Of a stretch of 64,000 bases of DNA, positions 17,636 to 27,758 are shown one piece after another (position 1 is the first letter of the stretch; the number at the start of each line of letters is the position of its first letter). The stretch comes from Tubiluchus corallicola (Eukaryota > Priapulida > Priapulimorpha > Priapulimorphida > Tubiluchidae). Position numbers and translations under genes: made by a program. The notes beneath the pieces are model-generated. The model saw only the letters and a program-made list of their open reading frames with translations. It was not told the DNA's origin and searched no databases. The stretch is taken from contig JAQGDQ010002396.1 of the NCBI GenBank assembly GCA_030141605.1, positions 1 to 64,000 on the forward strand, read 5' to 3'.

Positions 17636-19858
17636 ATGGCAATACAAAGCAAATCTGAAAAAACACTATTTTATCAAGGCGATTGTGTCACTGTTCTTCT
17701 TCCGGTAAATACAGAAAAAAGCTGGGACTATCGTATTAACTCTCCTATCAAGCTGACCATAGGCGATTTTGTTCGTGTGCCTTTCGCAAGCCGGCTTCTT
17801 GTTGGGGTTGTCTTGGGAAAAGCTTGCGATTCTCTTCCGCCTGAAAAAATAAAGCCTGTTAAAGAGTCTATAGGTGATATTCCCCCTTTAAGCTTATCAA
17901 TATTGCGTTTTATTGAATGGGTTGCAAACTATACGCTTGCCACAAGAGGCAATATACTGAAGATGGTTCTTAGCGTTCCTGACGCCTTCTTTCCTGTCAA
18001 AGAGCAAACACAAACACTTTGTTTTCCAGGGAGTCCGTCTTCTTCCGCGCTAAAACAGACAGCTGCCCGTAAAAAGCTTCTCAGTGCCCTTGCGATATAC
18101 CCGCCTTCTTCTCCGAGGGATTTAGCAAAACACGCTGGTGTCAGTCTTTCTGTTGTCAAAACGCTGATCGACTCAGGAGCCATTCAGTGTCACACGGAAA
18201 AAATTCCTCATAAATCCATTGGATTGATCAATCCTCTGGATTACAGGGGTGCCTTTCTTTCTGAAGAGCAACAAAAAGCCACCCGCCAATGTCTGGATAT
18301 CTTCCATCAGAAAAAATTCTCTACAATTTTATTGGATGGTGTTACGGGGTCGGGAAAAACCGAAGTTTATTTTAATATTATCGTTCAGGCTCTGAAGCAA
18401 AAAAAATCCGCTTTGATTCTTCTTCCGGAGATCGCTTTAAGCACTCAATGGATAAAGCGTTTTCAGCAGCGTTTTCAAGCGGCTCCAGCCTGCTGGCATT
18501 CTGAGATGTCTCCTGCTGATCGAAAAAAAACATGGCGCGCCATCGCCACAGGAGAATCCCAGGTTGTTGTTGGGGCGAGGTCTGCTCTTTTTCTTCCTTT
18601 TCCTAGCCTTGGGCTCATCATTGTTGATGAGGAGCATGAAAATTCCTACAAACAGGAAGATAATGTCATCTATAACGCTCGGGATATGGCCGTTGTCAAG
18701 AGCAAATGCCTTAATATCCCTATTATTCTATCTTCTGCGACTCCTTCTTTAGAAACGATTGTCAATGCGCGCCTGGGAAAATATACCCGTGTTAAGCTGG
18801 AAAAAAGGCATGGTGGCGCGTCACTGCCAAAGGTAGCGCTTATTAACATGCGCGACCATAGCCTGCCAAACCATCAATGGATTTCTAATTATCTCATTGA
18901 AAATATACAGCAGACAATCGACAAAAAAGAGCAAGCGCTACTTTTTCTCAACAGACGTGGATATGCCCCTCTTGTTCTTTGCAAATCCTGCGGACACAGG
19001 ATGCAATGCCCCCATTGCACAGCCTGGCTTGTTCACCATAAAATCCACCTTCTGCAATGTCATCACTGCTCTTTTCATATAAAGCTTCCGCTCCACTGTC
19101 CTTCCTGTGAAAACAAAAACACTCTCATATCCTGTGGTCCTGGTGTTGAAAGAATCGCTGAGGAAATCCGTCAAAAACTTCCGCAGGCTCGTACATTGAT
19201 CGCGACAAGCGATACGATCAAAACCCCGAAAGACGCTCAAGCAATGGCTGACGCCATAGAGCAGAAAGAGGTCGATATTCTGATCGGAACGCAAATTATC
19301 GCTCGAGGATATCATTTTCCTCTCTTGACACTAGCGGGTGTAGTAGACGCCGATATTGGTCTTGATGGTGGTGATCTACGCGCTTGTGAAAAAACATGGC
19401 AGCTTCTTCATCAAGTTGCGGGTCGTACAGGTCGAGGAAAGCGATCAGGAAATGTTTTTCTTCAAACCTATATGCCCGATCATCCCGTTATGAAGGCTTT
19501 GGAAAACAATAATCACCAGCAATTTCTCGATGCGGAAATCTCATCCCGAAAACATGTTAATATGCCTCCCTTCGGCCATCTGGCTGCGTTAATTTTATCC
19601 GCGAAAAATGAGCAGGCTCTCGAGAAAACAGCGCAATATATGCAAAAAACAGCTCCTAAAATACAAAGTGTCGATATTTTAGGCCCTGCGCCTGCGCCTC
19701 TTGCTATTTTGCGAGGGCGCCATAGAAAACGTTTTCTGATTAAAGCCGATCGCCATATAAAATTACAGCCTGTTATCCGCCAGTGGCTACAGGCAACTGG
19801 GAAGCTTCCTTCAAATATCCGCCTACAAATTGATATCGATCCGTGGAGCTTTCTATAA
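17636..19858 (+). CDS. priA: Primosomal protein N', replication restart helicase
   Basis: 740 residues. PriA recognises stalled forks and D-loops and starts reloading of DnaB. An N-terminal 3'-DNA-binding domain is followed by a helicase core with Walker A (Gly-Val-Thr-Gly-Ser-Gly-Lys-Thr, about 234-241) and Asp-Glu-Glu-His (about 330). A zinc-binding insert with eight Cys in four Cys-x-x-Cys pairs spans about residues 449-494, and the C-terminal helicase lobe has Thr-Gly-Arg-Gly-Lys-Arg. The small hairpin GTAAG/CTTAC just before the ATG may affect translation. Apparently complete. Confidence 0.97.
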   Translation: MAIQSKSEKTLFYQGDCVTVLLPVNTEKSWDYRINSPIKLTIGDFVRVPFASRLLVGVVLGKACDSLPPEKIKPVKESIGDIPPLSLSILRFIEWVANYTLATRGNILKMVLSVPDAFFPVKEQTQTLCFPGSPSSSALKQTAARKKLLSALAIYPPSSPRDLAKHAGVSLSVVKTLIDSGAIQCHTEKIPHKSIGLINPLDYRGAFLSEEQQKATRQCLDIFHQKKFSTILLDGVTGSGKTEVYFNIIVQALKQKKSALILLPEIALSTQWIKRFQQRFQAAPACWHSEMSPADRKKTWRAIATGESQVVVGARSALFLPFPSLGLIIVDEEHENSYKQEDNVIYNARDMAVVKSKCLNIPIILSSATPSLETIVNARLGKYTRVKLEKRHGGASLPKVALINMRDHSLPNHQWISNYLIENIQQTIDKKEQALLFLNRRGYAPLVLCKSCGHRMQCPHCTAWLVHHKIHLLQCHHCSFHIKLPLHCPSCENKNTLISCGPGVERIAEEIRQKLPQARTLIATSDTIKTPKDAQAMADAIEQKEVDILIGTQIIARGYHFPLLTLAGVVDADIGLDGGDLRACEKTWQLLHQVAGRTGRGKRSGNVFLQTYMPDHPVMKALENNNHQQFLDAEISSRKHVNMPPFGHLAALILSAKNEQALEKTAQYMQKTAPKIQSVDILGPAPAPLAILRGRHRKRFLIKADRHIKLQPVIRQWLQATGKLPSNIRLQIDIDPWSFL

Positions 19859-20051
19859 ATCACTCTATCTTCACTTCGGTATATTCTCTAAACAATGTTC
19901 AAAATCGCTATTGACACAAGCGTTTCTGTTAGGCATGATACGATTTATCAGAGTCATGTCATGTAACCCGAGCCGTGGATCACACAGTATGTTTAGAAAT
20001 GTCTTATCAGGAATATTAGCATTTCCGGATTTCAGTCGTTTTCAACAGAGA

Positions 20052-20105
20052 ATGCTGTGTTCTTTTGCCTTTTTTTTCTATCTCCTTCGACTTAGCAGCC
20101 CCTGA
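20052..20105 (+). CDS. Possible leuA leader peptide, 17 residues
   Basis: The frame reads MLCSFAFFFYLLRLSSP then TGA. Four of the 17 codons are Leu, three of them near the end (CTC CTT CGA CTT), and the stop falls inside the left arm of a downstream hairpin. This is the geometry of ribosome-mediated attenuation in front of a leucine biosynthesis gene. The ribosome binding site is weak (CAGAGA touching the ATG) and Phe codons are as frequent as Leu, so it stays tentative. Confidence 0.3.
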   Translation: MLCSFAFFFYLLRLSSP

Positions 20106-20141
20106 ATGTTAAGATGAGCGATACGTGCAAGCATTCAGGGG
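20099..20141 (+). promoter_or_regulatory. Inverted repeat before leuA, possible attenuator stem
   Basis: CCCCTGAATG (20099-20108) pairs perfectly with CATTCAGGGG (20132-20141) around a 23-nt loop. No clear T-run follows (AAAATGTTATT), so it does not look like a finished terminator. It could be an anti-terminator or pause stem, or a protein-binding site. Confidence 0.35.
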
Positions 20142-20196
20142 AAAATGTTATTCGCACATTGAGCTACGATATTTTTTTAAATAAAGGTAAATTTCC

Positions 20197-21720
20197 ATGT
20201 CTAAACATCCTGAAAACACATCTGTTATTATTTTTGACACAACATTACGGGATGGCGAGCAGTCTCCCGGCGCTTCCATGAATCTGGAAGAAAAATTATC
20301 TGTCGCCTCTGTCCTTGAGGAGCTGAATGTTGATGTTATTGAAGCTGGATTTCCTATCGCCTCTATTGGTGATTTTGAGGCTGTTCATAAGATTGCCTCA
20401 ATGATCAAAAGGCCTACAATATGCGCTTTAGCGCGAACACGAAAAGACGATATCGAACGTGCCGCGGAAGCGCTTGCTCCTGCGGAAAAAAAACGGATCC
20501 ATACGTTTATCTCCACAAGCCCGCTTCACATGAAACATAAGTTACGGATGAACCCTGAGGATGTTTATCAAGCGACTATCGACAATGTAACGCTCGCGCG
20601 CCAGCTTACAGATGATGTCGAGTGGAGCGCCGAAGACGCGACACGAACAGATATCGATTTCTTATGTCACTGTATTGAAGGCGCTATCAGCGCTGGCGCG
20701 AAAACGATCAATGTGCCAGATACTGTTGGCTATACTGTTCCTGAGGAATATGGTCATCTTCTCTCGGAAATTATGAATCGTGTTCCTAATATTGATCAGG
20801 CTATTCTTTCTGTTCATTGCCACAATGATCTCGGGCTGGCTGTCGCCAATTCGCTGGCCGCTCTCAATGCTGGCGCTCGACAAATCGAATGTACCATTAA
20901 TGGGATTGGCGAGCGTGCTGGAAACGCTGCTTTGGAAGAAGTTGTCATGGCTATGCAAACGCGCCATAACATCCTTCCCTATACAACCAACATTATCACA
21001 CAGAAAATTATGAAAGCGTCTCGCACTGTTTCCGCCGTTACTGGATTTACCGTCCAATCCAATAAAGCAATCGTTGGTAAAAACGCTTTTGCGCATGAAT
21101 CCGGCATCCATCAGGATGGTATCCTTAAAGACGCGCGGACATATGAAATCATGACCCCGGAAACCATTGGGCTTACAGAATCAAAAATTGTTCTGGGGAA
21201 ACATTCCGGACGCCATGCTTTCCGCGATCGACTCAAACAGCTTGGGTATGAGCTGCAAGATGCTGATCTGCAAGACGCCTTCAAGCGTTTTAAACAACTT
21301 GCTGATTTAAAGAAAGATATTTTCGATGAGGATATTATCGCTTTAATTGATGATGAGATTTTAAGAATCAACAATCATATACAGCTGCTTTCCATGGAAA
21401 TTTCCAGTGGAACAGGTTTTGACTCTGCCCAAGCTTCTATGACCTTACTTCTTGAAAAAGAGAAAAAATCTATACAGGCGACTGGGAATGGGCCTGTTGA
21501 CGCGACATTCAACTGTATTAAAAAAATATCGCCGATTCGATGCAAGCTTAAGCTTTATCAGGTGCATGCTATAACGGGAGGAACAGATGCCCAAGGGGAA
21601 GTTACTGTCCGCCTGGAAAATGAGGCGCACCAGATTGCAAACGGTCAAGGAAGCGACACAGATGTCATTGTCGCGTCTGCGAAAGCATATTTAAATGCCC
21701 TCAATAAGTTTATCACATAA
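20197..21720 (+). CDS. leuA: 2-isopropylmalate synthase
   Basis: 507 residues, the type 1 LeuA length. It condenses 2-ketoisovalerate with acetyl-CoA, the committed step of leucine synthesis. The N-terminal TIM barrel carries [12 protein letters not shown] (about 14-25) and the metal-binding His-Cys-His-Asn-Asp near residue 207. The C-terminal ~120 residues form the LeuA dimer/regulatory domain, where leucine feedback occurs. AAAGGT precedes the ATG. It is a stand-alone gene with a possible leader; leuBCD are not in the window. Confidence 0.97.
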   Translation: MSKHPENTSVIIFDTTLRDGEQSPGASMNLEEKLSVASVLEELNVDVIEAGFPIASIGDFEAVHKIASMIKRPTICALARTRKDDIERAAEALAPAEKKRIHTFISTSPLHMKHKLRMNPEDVYQATIDNVTLARQLTDDVEWSAEDATRTDIDFLCHCIEGAISAGAKTINVPDTVGYTVPEEYGHLLSEIMNRVPNIDQAILSVHCHNDLGLAVANSLAALNAGARQIECTINGIGERAGNAALEEVVMAMQTRHNILPYTTNIITQKIMKASRTVSAVTGFTVQSNKAIVGKNAFAHESGIHQDGILKDARTYEIMTPETIGLTESKIVLGKHSGRHAFRDRLKQLGYELQDADLQDAFKRFKQLADLKKDIFDEDIIALIDDEILRINNHIQLLSMEISSGTGFDSAQASMTLLLEKEKKSIQATGNGPVDATFNCIKKISPIRCKLKLYQVHAITGGTDAQGEVTVRLENEAHQIANGQGSDTDVIVASAKAYLNALNKFIT

Positions 21721-21832
21721 AATTCAAAGAATGTCATGCTGTTAGCTTTTCTTTTTCTGCAGGAACATAAACAAACAAGAGTGTTTTAGAGAGGTTCTTT
21801 AGAGATATATTTAAATTAATATATAGAAATGC

Positions 21833-21861
21833 TTGAGATTTTTCTCATAACAGTGTAGATA
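21833..21861 (+). promoter_or_regulatory. Candidate promoter for mreB
   Basis: TTGAGA (21833-21838) and TAGATA (21856-21861) with a 17-bp spacer, about 100 bp before the mreB ATG at 21962. Confidence 0.4.
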
Positions 21862-21862
21862 A

Positions 21863-23002
<1,140 letters not shown>

Positions 23003-23110
23003 AAATATAGCGTTTCTATTTTCTTTCGGGGGGCTTTTTCCAGCTACTTTTTTTGCTTCCTTGTTTCTATCCTCTATTAGAAAATCTATTACTCAGGAGA
23101 GTTTAAGCAC

Positions 23111-24538
23111 ATGTTTTTAGGAATCGATTTAGGGACAGCCTCTGTTAAAGCATGCCTTGTCGATCAAAAGGGCGCGCACCTTTTCGAAACGTCACAAAGT
23201 TATCCTATTTTATCCCCTCATGCTGGATGGGCGGAAACGCCTCCGCGGAAATGGTGGGAGGCTACAGTCCGAGCGGTGCGGCTCTGCAGTGAGCAAAATA
23301 TTCCTATAAAAGCTATTGGTTTATCCGGGCAGGCGCACGGTCTTGTTCTAGCGGATCAAGATGGGCACCCTTTGAGAAACGCGATCTTATGGGCCGATAG
23401 CCGTTCAACAGAACAGTGTCAGCACTACAGGGCTCTTTCTCAAAAACAGCGTGCCTGTCTTGCGAACCCAATCGCCGCTGGTATGGCTGGGCCTTCAGTG
23501 CTTTGGATCAAGGAATATGAGCCAGAAATTTATACCGCTGCCCGCTGGGCTTTTCAACCTAAAGACTGGCTTCGTTATAAAATGACACAAACCGCCTGCA
23601 CAGAGCCTTCAGACGCCTCTATGACACTTTTGTTTGATGTGCGGGAGAATCATTGGGCGGACTCTATTTTTAACAGCTTAAATCTTCGGCGGGACTGGCT
23701 CCCTCCCTTAGAAAAATCTCTTTCTATCTGTGGCCACTTAACAAAAGAGGCCGCTGACGCTTTTCACTTGCCGCCTTCCCTTCCTGTCGCTACAGGCGGC
23801 AGTGATTCCGCCGTCAGTCTTATTGGAAACGGTTTTATCCATGATGGAGAAACCGTGATTCAACTTGGGTCCGCTATGCAGATCATCTCTCTTTGCTCAA
23901 CGCCTCATAAAAGCGCCAAGCAAAAAATACATTTATATCGTCGATGCGATAAACATTACTATGCTATGGCTGCGATGCAAAATGCCGGCACTGTTTTTGA
24001 GTGGGTGAAAAAAACACTTCATGTATCATGGGAAACCATGTACCAGGAGGCCTTCGAGGAAACGTCCACAAGCATGGGAGTTTCTTTTCTTCCCTATATT
24101 ACAGGCGAGCGAACACCGCACTTAAATCCCTCCGCCTGTGGAACATGGCATGGTCTGAAATTGCACCACGAGCGAAAACATATGATTCGCGCTGTTTTTG
24201 AAGGTGTTGCCTTTGCGTTAAAAGATGGTCTCAAGGCGTTGCAAGAAACAGGAATTAACGCTGATACACTCGTTTTATCAGGAGGAGGCGTTAAAGATAT
24301 TCGCTGGCGCCAACTTCTTGCGAATATACTCGAGAAACCGCTCATATACCGCCCGGAGCTTAATGGCTCTCCCCGAGGCGCGGCTCTTATCGCCGGCTTG
24401 TCACTCGGGCACTGGAACAGCATACAGGATACAATTCCAGAGCTTGAGAAAGCCTCTTCCGCGCTGAAGCCGGAGTCTCAGCCTGAGCTTCAAAATGCCT
24501 GGGAGCGATTTGTAGAGCTTTATCCTAAGCTTTATTGA
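23111..24538 (+). CDS. xylB: Xylulokinase, FGGY carbohydrate kinase family
   Basis: 475 residues. The N-terminal Gly-Ile-Asp-Leu-Gly-Thr-Ala-Ser-Val-Lys phosphate loop, Gly-Leu-Ser-Gly-Gln-Ala-His-Gly-Leu-Val (about 76-85; XylB sugar site), Trp-Ala-Asp-Ser-Arg, and Gly-Gly-Ser-Asp-Ser-Ala with the catalytic Asp fit XylB. It phosphorylates D-xylulose for the pentose phosphate pathway. An AGGAG lies 10 nt before the ATG. No xylose isomerase or transporter is adjacent; it sits between mreB and rpsD, an unusual place. Confidence 0.88.
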   Translation: MFLGIDLGTASVKACLVDQKGAHLFETSQSYPILSPHAGWAETPPRKWWEATVRAVRLCSEQNIPIKAIGLSGQAHGLVLADQDGHPLRNAILWADSRSTEQCQHYRALSQKQRACLANPIAAGMAGPSVLWIKEYEPEIYTAARWAFQPKDWLRYKMTQTACTEPSDASMTLLFDVRENHWADSIFNSLNLRRDWLPPLEKSLSICGHLTKEAADAFHLPPSLPVATGGSDSAVSLIGNGFIHDGETVIQLGSAMQIISLCSTPHKSAKQKIHLYRRCDKHYYAMAAMQNAGTVFEWVKKTLHVSWETMYQEAFEETSTSMGVSFLPYITGERTPHLNPSACGTWHGLKLHHERKHMIRAVFEGVAFALKDGLKALQETGINADTLVLSGGGVKDIRWRQLLANILEKPLIYRPELNGSPRGAALIAGLSLGHWNSIQDTIPELEKASSALKPESQPELQNAWERFVELYPKLY

Positions 24539-24578
24539 CGTGCGTGCCCGCATAAAACAAAATGAGCGAATATAGCTG

Positions 24579-24605
24579 TTGACTCCTGAAACAAAATTTT
24601 ATACC
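24579..24605 (+). promoter_or_regulatory. Weak candidate promoter for rpsD
   Basis: TTGACT (24579-24584) and TATACC (24600-24605), but the spacer is only 15 bp. The 120-nt leader that would follow could hold an S4 autoregulatory site; none is recognisable by eye. Confidence 0.25.
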
Positions 24606-24725
24606 TTTAGGCTACTATTTCCAGGAATGTGGGTAAAGTCGCCCCTTTTTCCTCTCTTGCTGTAAGGGTTGAGGAAAAACTACTGGGACACGAAAATACA
24701 TTATAAATAAAGCGAGATAAAAATT

Positions 24726-25343
24726 ATGACAAAACGGATCAGTGCCAAGTATAAAATTGACCGACGCTTCGGTGTCAATCTCTGGGGTCGCCCCCGCTCT
24801 CCTATTAACGCGCGTGAATATCGCCCTGGTGAACATGGGCAGAAGCGTGCGCGCAAACCTTCTGATTACGGTTTGCAGCTTGCCGCAAAGCAAAAATTAA
24901 AGGGTTATTACGCTAGCATCAGCGAAAAGCAGTTTAGAAAATACTATCAGGAAGCTGTACGGCGACGTGGAGATACTTCAGAGCATCTTATCGGTATTTT
25001 AGAGCGTCGTCTAGACGCTGTCGTCTATAGAATGAAAATTGTCCCGACTGTTTTCGCAGCTCGTCAATTTGTCAATCATGGGCATATTAAAGTAAATGGA
25101 AAACGTGTTAATATCCCTTCCTATCTTGTGAAAGAAGGAGATGTTATTGAGGTTCGTGAAAAGTCAAGACAAATTCCTATGGTTCTGGCCGCTATCGAGT
25201 CTGCCGAGCGTAATGTTCCTGATTATGTGGAAATCGACACTAAAAAAATGGTTGGAAAATTCTTACGGGTTCCACAATTGTCGGATGTGCCTTATGCGTC
25301 GCAAATGGAGCCTAATTTAGTTGTCGAGTTCTATTCTCGATAA
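24726..25343 (+). CDS. rpsD: 30S ribosomal protein S4
   Basis: 205 residues, the usual proteobacterial S4 length. The N-terminal arm (Arg-Arg-Phe-Gly-Val-Asn-Leu-Trp-Gly, then Pro-Gly-Glu-His-Gly) is followed by the S4 RNA-binding domain (about 92-155: Arg-Leu-Asp-Ala-Val-Val-Tyr-Arg through Val-Lys-Glu-Gly-Asp). S4 binds 16S rRNA early in 30S assembly. It is monocistronic here, with its own leader and a clear terminator after it, not in the alpha operon. Confidence 0.98.
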   Translation: MTKRISAKYKIDRRFGVNLWGRPRSPINAREYRPGEHGQKRARKPSDYGLQLAAKQKLKGYYASISEKQFRKYYQEAVRRRGDTSEHLIGILERRLDAVVYRMKIVPTVFAARQFVNHGHIKVNGKRVNIPSYLVKEGDVIEVREKSRQIPMVLAAIESAERNVPDYVEIDTKKMVGKFLRVPQLSDVPYASQMEPNLVVEFYSR

Positions 25344-25365
25344 AGCAATCAAAATAAAAACCATA

Positions 25366-25394
25366 AAAGGAGCCTTTTTCAAGGCTCTTTTTTT
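25366..25394 (+). terminator. Rho-independent terminator of rpsD
   Basis: GAGCC (25370-25374) pairs with GGCTC (25383-25387) across an 8-nt loop. The stem is extended by an A-rich left side against a run of seven T (25388-25394). It lies 23 nt after the rpsD stop. Confidence 0.85.
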
Positions 25395-25479
25395 ATTTCA
25401 AAGCGGCGTTTTCAATCTTATGGGTTTAATTTTAGGCTATTTTCAAAGAAACAGGCTTTTATTCTTTAGTTTTATACAC

Positions 25480-25485
25480 TATAAT
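25480..25485 (+). promoter_or_regulatory. Perfect -10 element before fabD
   Basis: TATAAT at 25480-25485, about 34 nt before the fabD ATG. The -35 region is poor (T-rich), so an activator or extended contacts may be needed. Confidence 0.35.
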
Positions 25486-25518
25486 TAAAAAAACGATTTC
25501 GTGTATAAGGAGATAATT

Positions 25519-26457
25519 ATGAAAGCTCTTGTTTTTCCAGGGCAGGGCTCCCAGCGTATCGGTATGGGAAAGCCTCTTTTTGACACATTTGAGGAAGCAA
25601 GAAATATATTTCTTGAAGTTGACGAGACGCTTAAGCAAAACCTCTCTCGCCTGATTTTTGAAGGTCCGGAAGAAGAGCTCACCCTAACGGAGAACGCTCA
25701 ACCGGCTCTTATGGCTGTAAGTCTTGCTGTTATTAATGTTTTAAAAAAGCAAGGAAATGTTGATCCCGTTGACTTCGCTTCTTATATTGCCGGCCATTCC
25801 CTAGGGGAATATTCAGCTCTCGCCTGCGCGGATGTTTTCTCGCTGGCAGATACGGCCGCTTTATTAAAAATACGTGGACAATCCATGCAAGCCGCGACAC
25901 CGCCTGGGCTTGGGAGTATGGCTGCTATTCTCGGTCTTTCTTTTGATACTGTCGATGAAATCGCTAAAAGCGCCTCTTCTCAGCAGGAAGTTTGCGTTAT
26001 TGCTAATGATAACAGCGAGGGGCAAGTTGTCCTTAGCGGTCATGCGAACGCTATTGACAATGCTATTGAAATCGCGAAAGAAAAAGGAGCAAGACGCTCG
26101 GTAAAGCTTTCTGTCAGCGCGCCTTTTCACTCTCCGTTAATGGCGCCGGCCGCCGAAAAAATGGAGACGGCTCTTGCGGCCGTTTCTGGAAACGCGCCGT
26201 CAATTCCTCTTGTTGCAAATGTCACTGCAGAAAGCGCACACGATCTCAATACTATTAAGCGCCTTCTTGTGCAGCAGGTTACCAATAGAGTTCGATGGCG
26301 AGAATCCATCAGCTATATGCAGAAGTCCGGCGTTAGCACAATTATTGAGGTTGGCGCTGGGAAAGTTCTCTCTGGCCTCAACAGGCGCATTAGCAAAACA
26401 CTGGCTTCTGTGAGCATTGAGACGCCGGAGGATATAGAAAGTTTCCTCGCTCTTTAA
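25519..26457 (+). CDS. fabD: Malonyl-CoA:ACP transacylase
   Basis: 312 residues from the ATG at 25519, preceded by AAGGAG; an upstream in-frame start at 25501 overlaps that ribosome binding site. Gly-Gln-Gly-Ser-Gln is near the N-terminus, Gly-His-Ser-Leu-Gly-Glu holds the nucleophilic Ser, and Ala-Pro-Phe-His-Ser-Pro carries the catalytic His. It loads malonate onto ACP. First gene of the fabD-fabG-acpP-fabF block. Confidence 0.97.
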   Translation: MKALVFPGQGSQRIGMGKPLFDTFEEARNIFLEVDETLKQNLSRLIFEGPEEELTLTENAQPALMAVSLAVINVLKKQGNVDPVDFASYIAGHSLGEYSALACADVFSLADTAALLKIRGQSMQAATPPGLGSMAAILGLSFDTVDEIAKSASSQQEVCVIANDNSEGQVVLSGHANAIDNAIEIAKEKGARRSVKLSVSAPFHSPLMAPAAEKMETALAAVSGNAPSIPLVANVTAESAHDLNTIKRLLVQQVTNRVRWRESISYMQKSGVSTIIEVGAGKVLSGLNRRISKTLASVSIETPEDIESFLAL

Positions 26458-26493
26458 AAATACATCTTCAAATACAATCATCGGAGAGAAAAT

Positions 26494-27234
26494 ATGTTTG
26501 ACCTATCAGAAAAAAATGCTTTAGTCACAGGAGCTGCTGGTGGAATCGGCGAAGCCATTGCACGCGCTCTTCATCAGCAAGGCGCCGCTGTCGCTTTGGC
26601 AGGGAGAGACGTAGAAAAAATGAACGCGCTTTCTGATGAGTTAGGGGGCAATGTTTGTGTGTTAACAAGCGGAGACCTCTCAGATCCTGATGTTCCCACA
26701 ATATGGGCGCAAGAAGCGCGTGATAAACTGGGCTCTGTTGATATTCTCATCAATAATGCTGGTTTGACACGTGACACACTCACCTTGGCAATGAAAGACA
26801 GCGATTGGGAGGGGGTGCTTTCAATCAATCTAACGGCGTCTTTTCGACTCGTGCGCGCCTGCTTGCGGGGGATGATGAAGAAGCGCTTTGGAAGAATTAT
26901 CGGTATCACCTCTATTGTCGGTATGATGGGCAATGCCGGTCAGGCCAATTACGCCGCTTCTAAAGCTGGTATGATTGGTTTTAGCAAATCGTTGGCGCAG
27001 GAAGTGGCCTCACGTGGAATTACCGCGAATTGTATCGCGCCCGGTTTTATTAAAACAGCGATGACAGATAAGCTTTCCGATGAGCAGAGAGAGCTTCTGT
27101 TGAGACAAATTCCTATCAAACGCCTCGGAGCTCCTGAAGATGTCGCTACAGCCGCTATATGGCTCGCGAGTGACGAGGCCGCATGGGTAACAGGGCAGAC
27201 AATTCACGTTAACGGAGGAATGGCAATGTACTAA
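26494..27234 (+). CDS. fabG: 3-oxoacyl-ACP reductase
   Basis: 246 residues. SDR fold: the Thr-Gly-Ala-Ala-Gly-Gly-Ile-Gly NADP loop near residue 12, Asn-Asn-Ala-Gly near 86, and catalytic Ser plus Tyr-Ala-Ala-Ser-Lys near 151. It reduces 3-oxoacyl-ACP in fatty acid elongation. SD GGAGAG is upstream. It lies 36 bp after fabD and is co-transcribed. Confidence 0.97.
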   Translation: MFDLSEKNALVTGAAGGIGEAIARALHQQGAAVALAGRDVEKMNALSDELGGNVCVLTSGDLSDPDVPTIWAQEARDKLGSVDILINNAGLTRDTLTLAMKDSDWEGVLSINLTASFRLVRACLRGMMKKRFGRIIGITSIVGMMGNAGQANYAASKAGMIGFSKSLAQEVASRGITANCIAPGFIKTAMTDKLSDEQRELLLRQIPIKRLGAPEDVATAAIWLASDEAAWVTGQTIHVNGGMAMY

Positions 27235-27366
27235 TAGTATAAATTTTATCTAGACTTTTTAATAAAATTATGGCAAGTAACCATAGTAAAGTTTTATAGA
27301 ATTATGGTACGTTTTTATAAAGGTAAAAATTTAAGTATATAAAATATAATTTTAAGGGGAATATGA

Positions 27367-27606
27367 ATGAATGATATAGCACAACGTGTAAAAAATATTA
27401 TCGCTGAAAAACTTGAGGTTGATGTTGAAACACTAAAAGATTCTGCGACATTTCGTGAGGATTTAGGTGCAGATAGCCTAGATATTGTTGAAATGGTTAT
27501 GGATCTTGAGACAGAATTTAAAATTGAAATCTCTGACGATTCTGCTGATCAGGTACAGACTGTCGGACAGACAATTAAATTTATTGAGGAAGCTGTTAAA
27601 CAGTAA
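27367..27606 (+). CDS. acpP: Acyl carrier protein
   Basis: 79 residues, acidic. Ser37 in Gly-Ala-Asp-Ser-Leu-Asp is the 4'-phosphopantetheine site. It carries acyl chains for fatty acid and lipid A synthesis. AAGGGGA lies upstream. An overlapping ATG at 27363 stops after three codons. The 132-bp AT-rich gap after fabG may hold a separate promoter, usual for this abundant protein. Confidence 0.98.
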   Translation: MNDIAQRVKNIIAEKLEVDVETLKDSATFREDLGADSLDIVEMVMDLETEFKIEISDDSADQVQTVGQTIKFIEEAVKQ

Positions 27607-27632
27607 TCTTAATTTTTCTATATGGATTAGTT

Positions 27633-27656
27633 GAAAAAGAACATATGTTCTTTTTC
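27633..27656. terminator. Perfect 24-bp palindrome after acpP, probable terminator
   Basis: The halves GAAAAAGAACAT and ATGTTCTTTTTC are exact reverse complements, giving a hairpin with its own U-rich 3' side. It begins 27 nt after the acpP stop. Being symmetric, it could end transcripts from either side. It would let acpP run at a higher level than fabF. Confidence 0.6.
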
Positions 27657-27758
27657 CTAATTCTATATTTTGACAGTATAAAAAATGCGACCAGTTATGT
27701 AAGGATATTGCTTAACGTTTTTTAAATTTTGGATAAATATGCAAGTGAGAGAGCCGCA

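Larger units (their letters stand above)
19859..20196 (+). other. 338-bp gap upstream of leuA with a possible leader region
   Basis: No convincing protein gene occupies this stretch. Its 3' part holds a short leader-like ORF (20052-20105) and a 10-bp stem (20099-20141), described separately. The 5' part (19859-20050) shows nothing that I can assign. A 91-codon frame through it looks like chance coding. Confidence 0.5.

Noticed and set aside
19830-20105. 91-codon ORF after priA as a protein gene
   Set aside because: It overlaps the priA end, has no ribosome binding site and no recognisable domain; only its last 17 codons are kept as a possible leader peptide.
24615-24893. Minus-strand ORF over the rpsD start
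   Set aside because: Antisense to a certain ribosomal protein gene, without homology or ribosome site.
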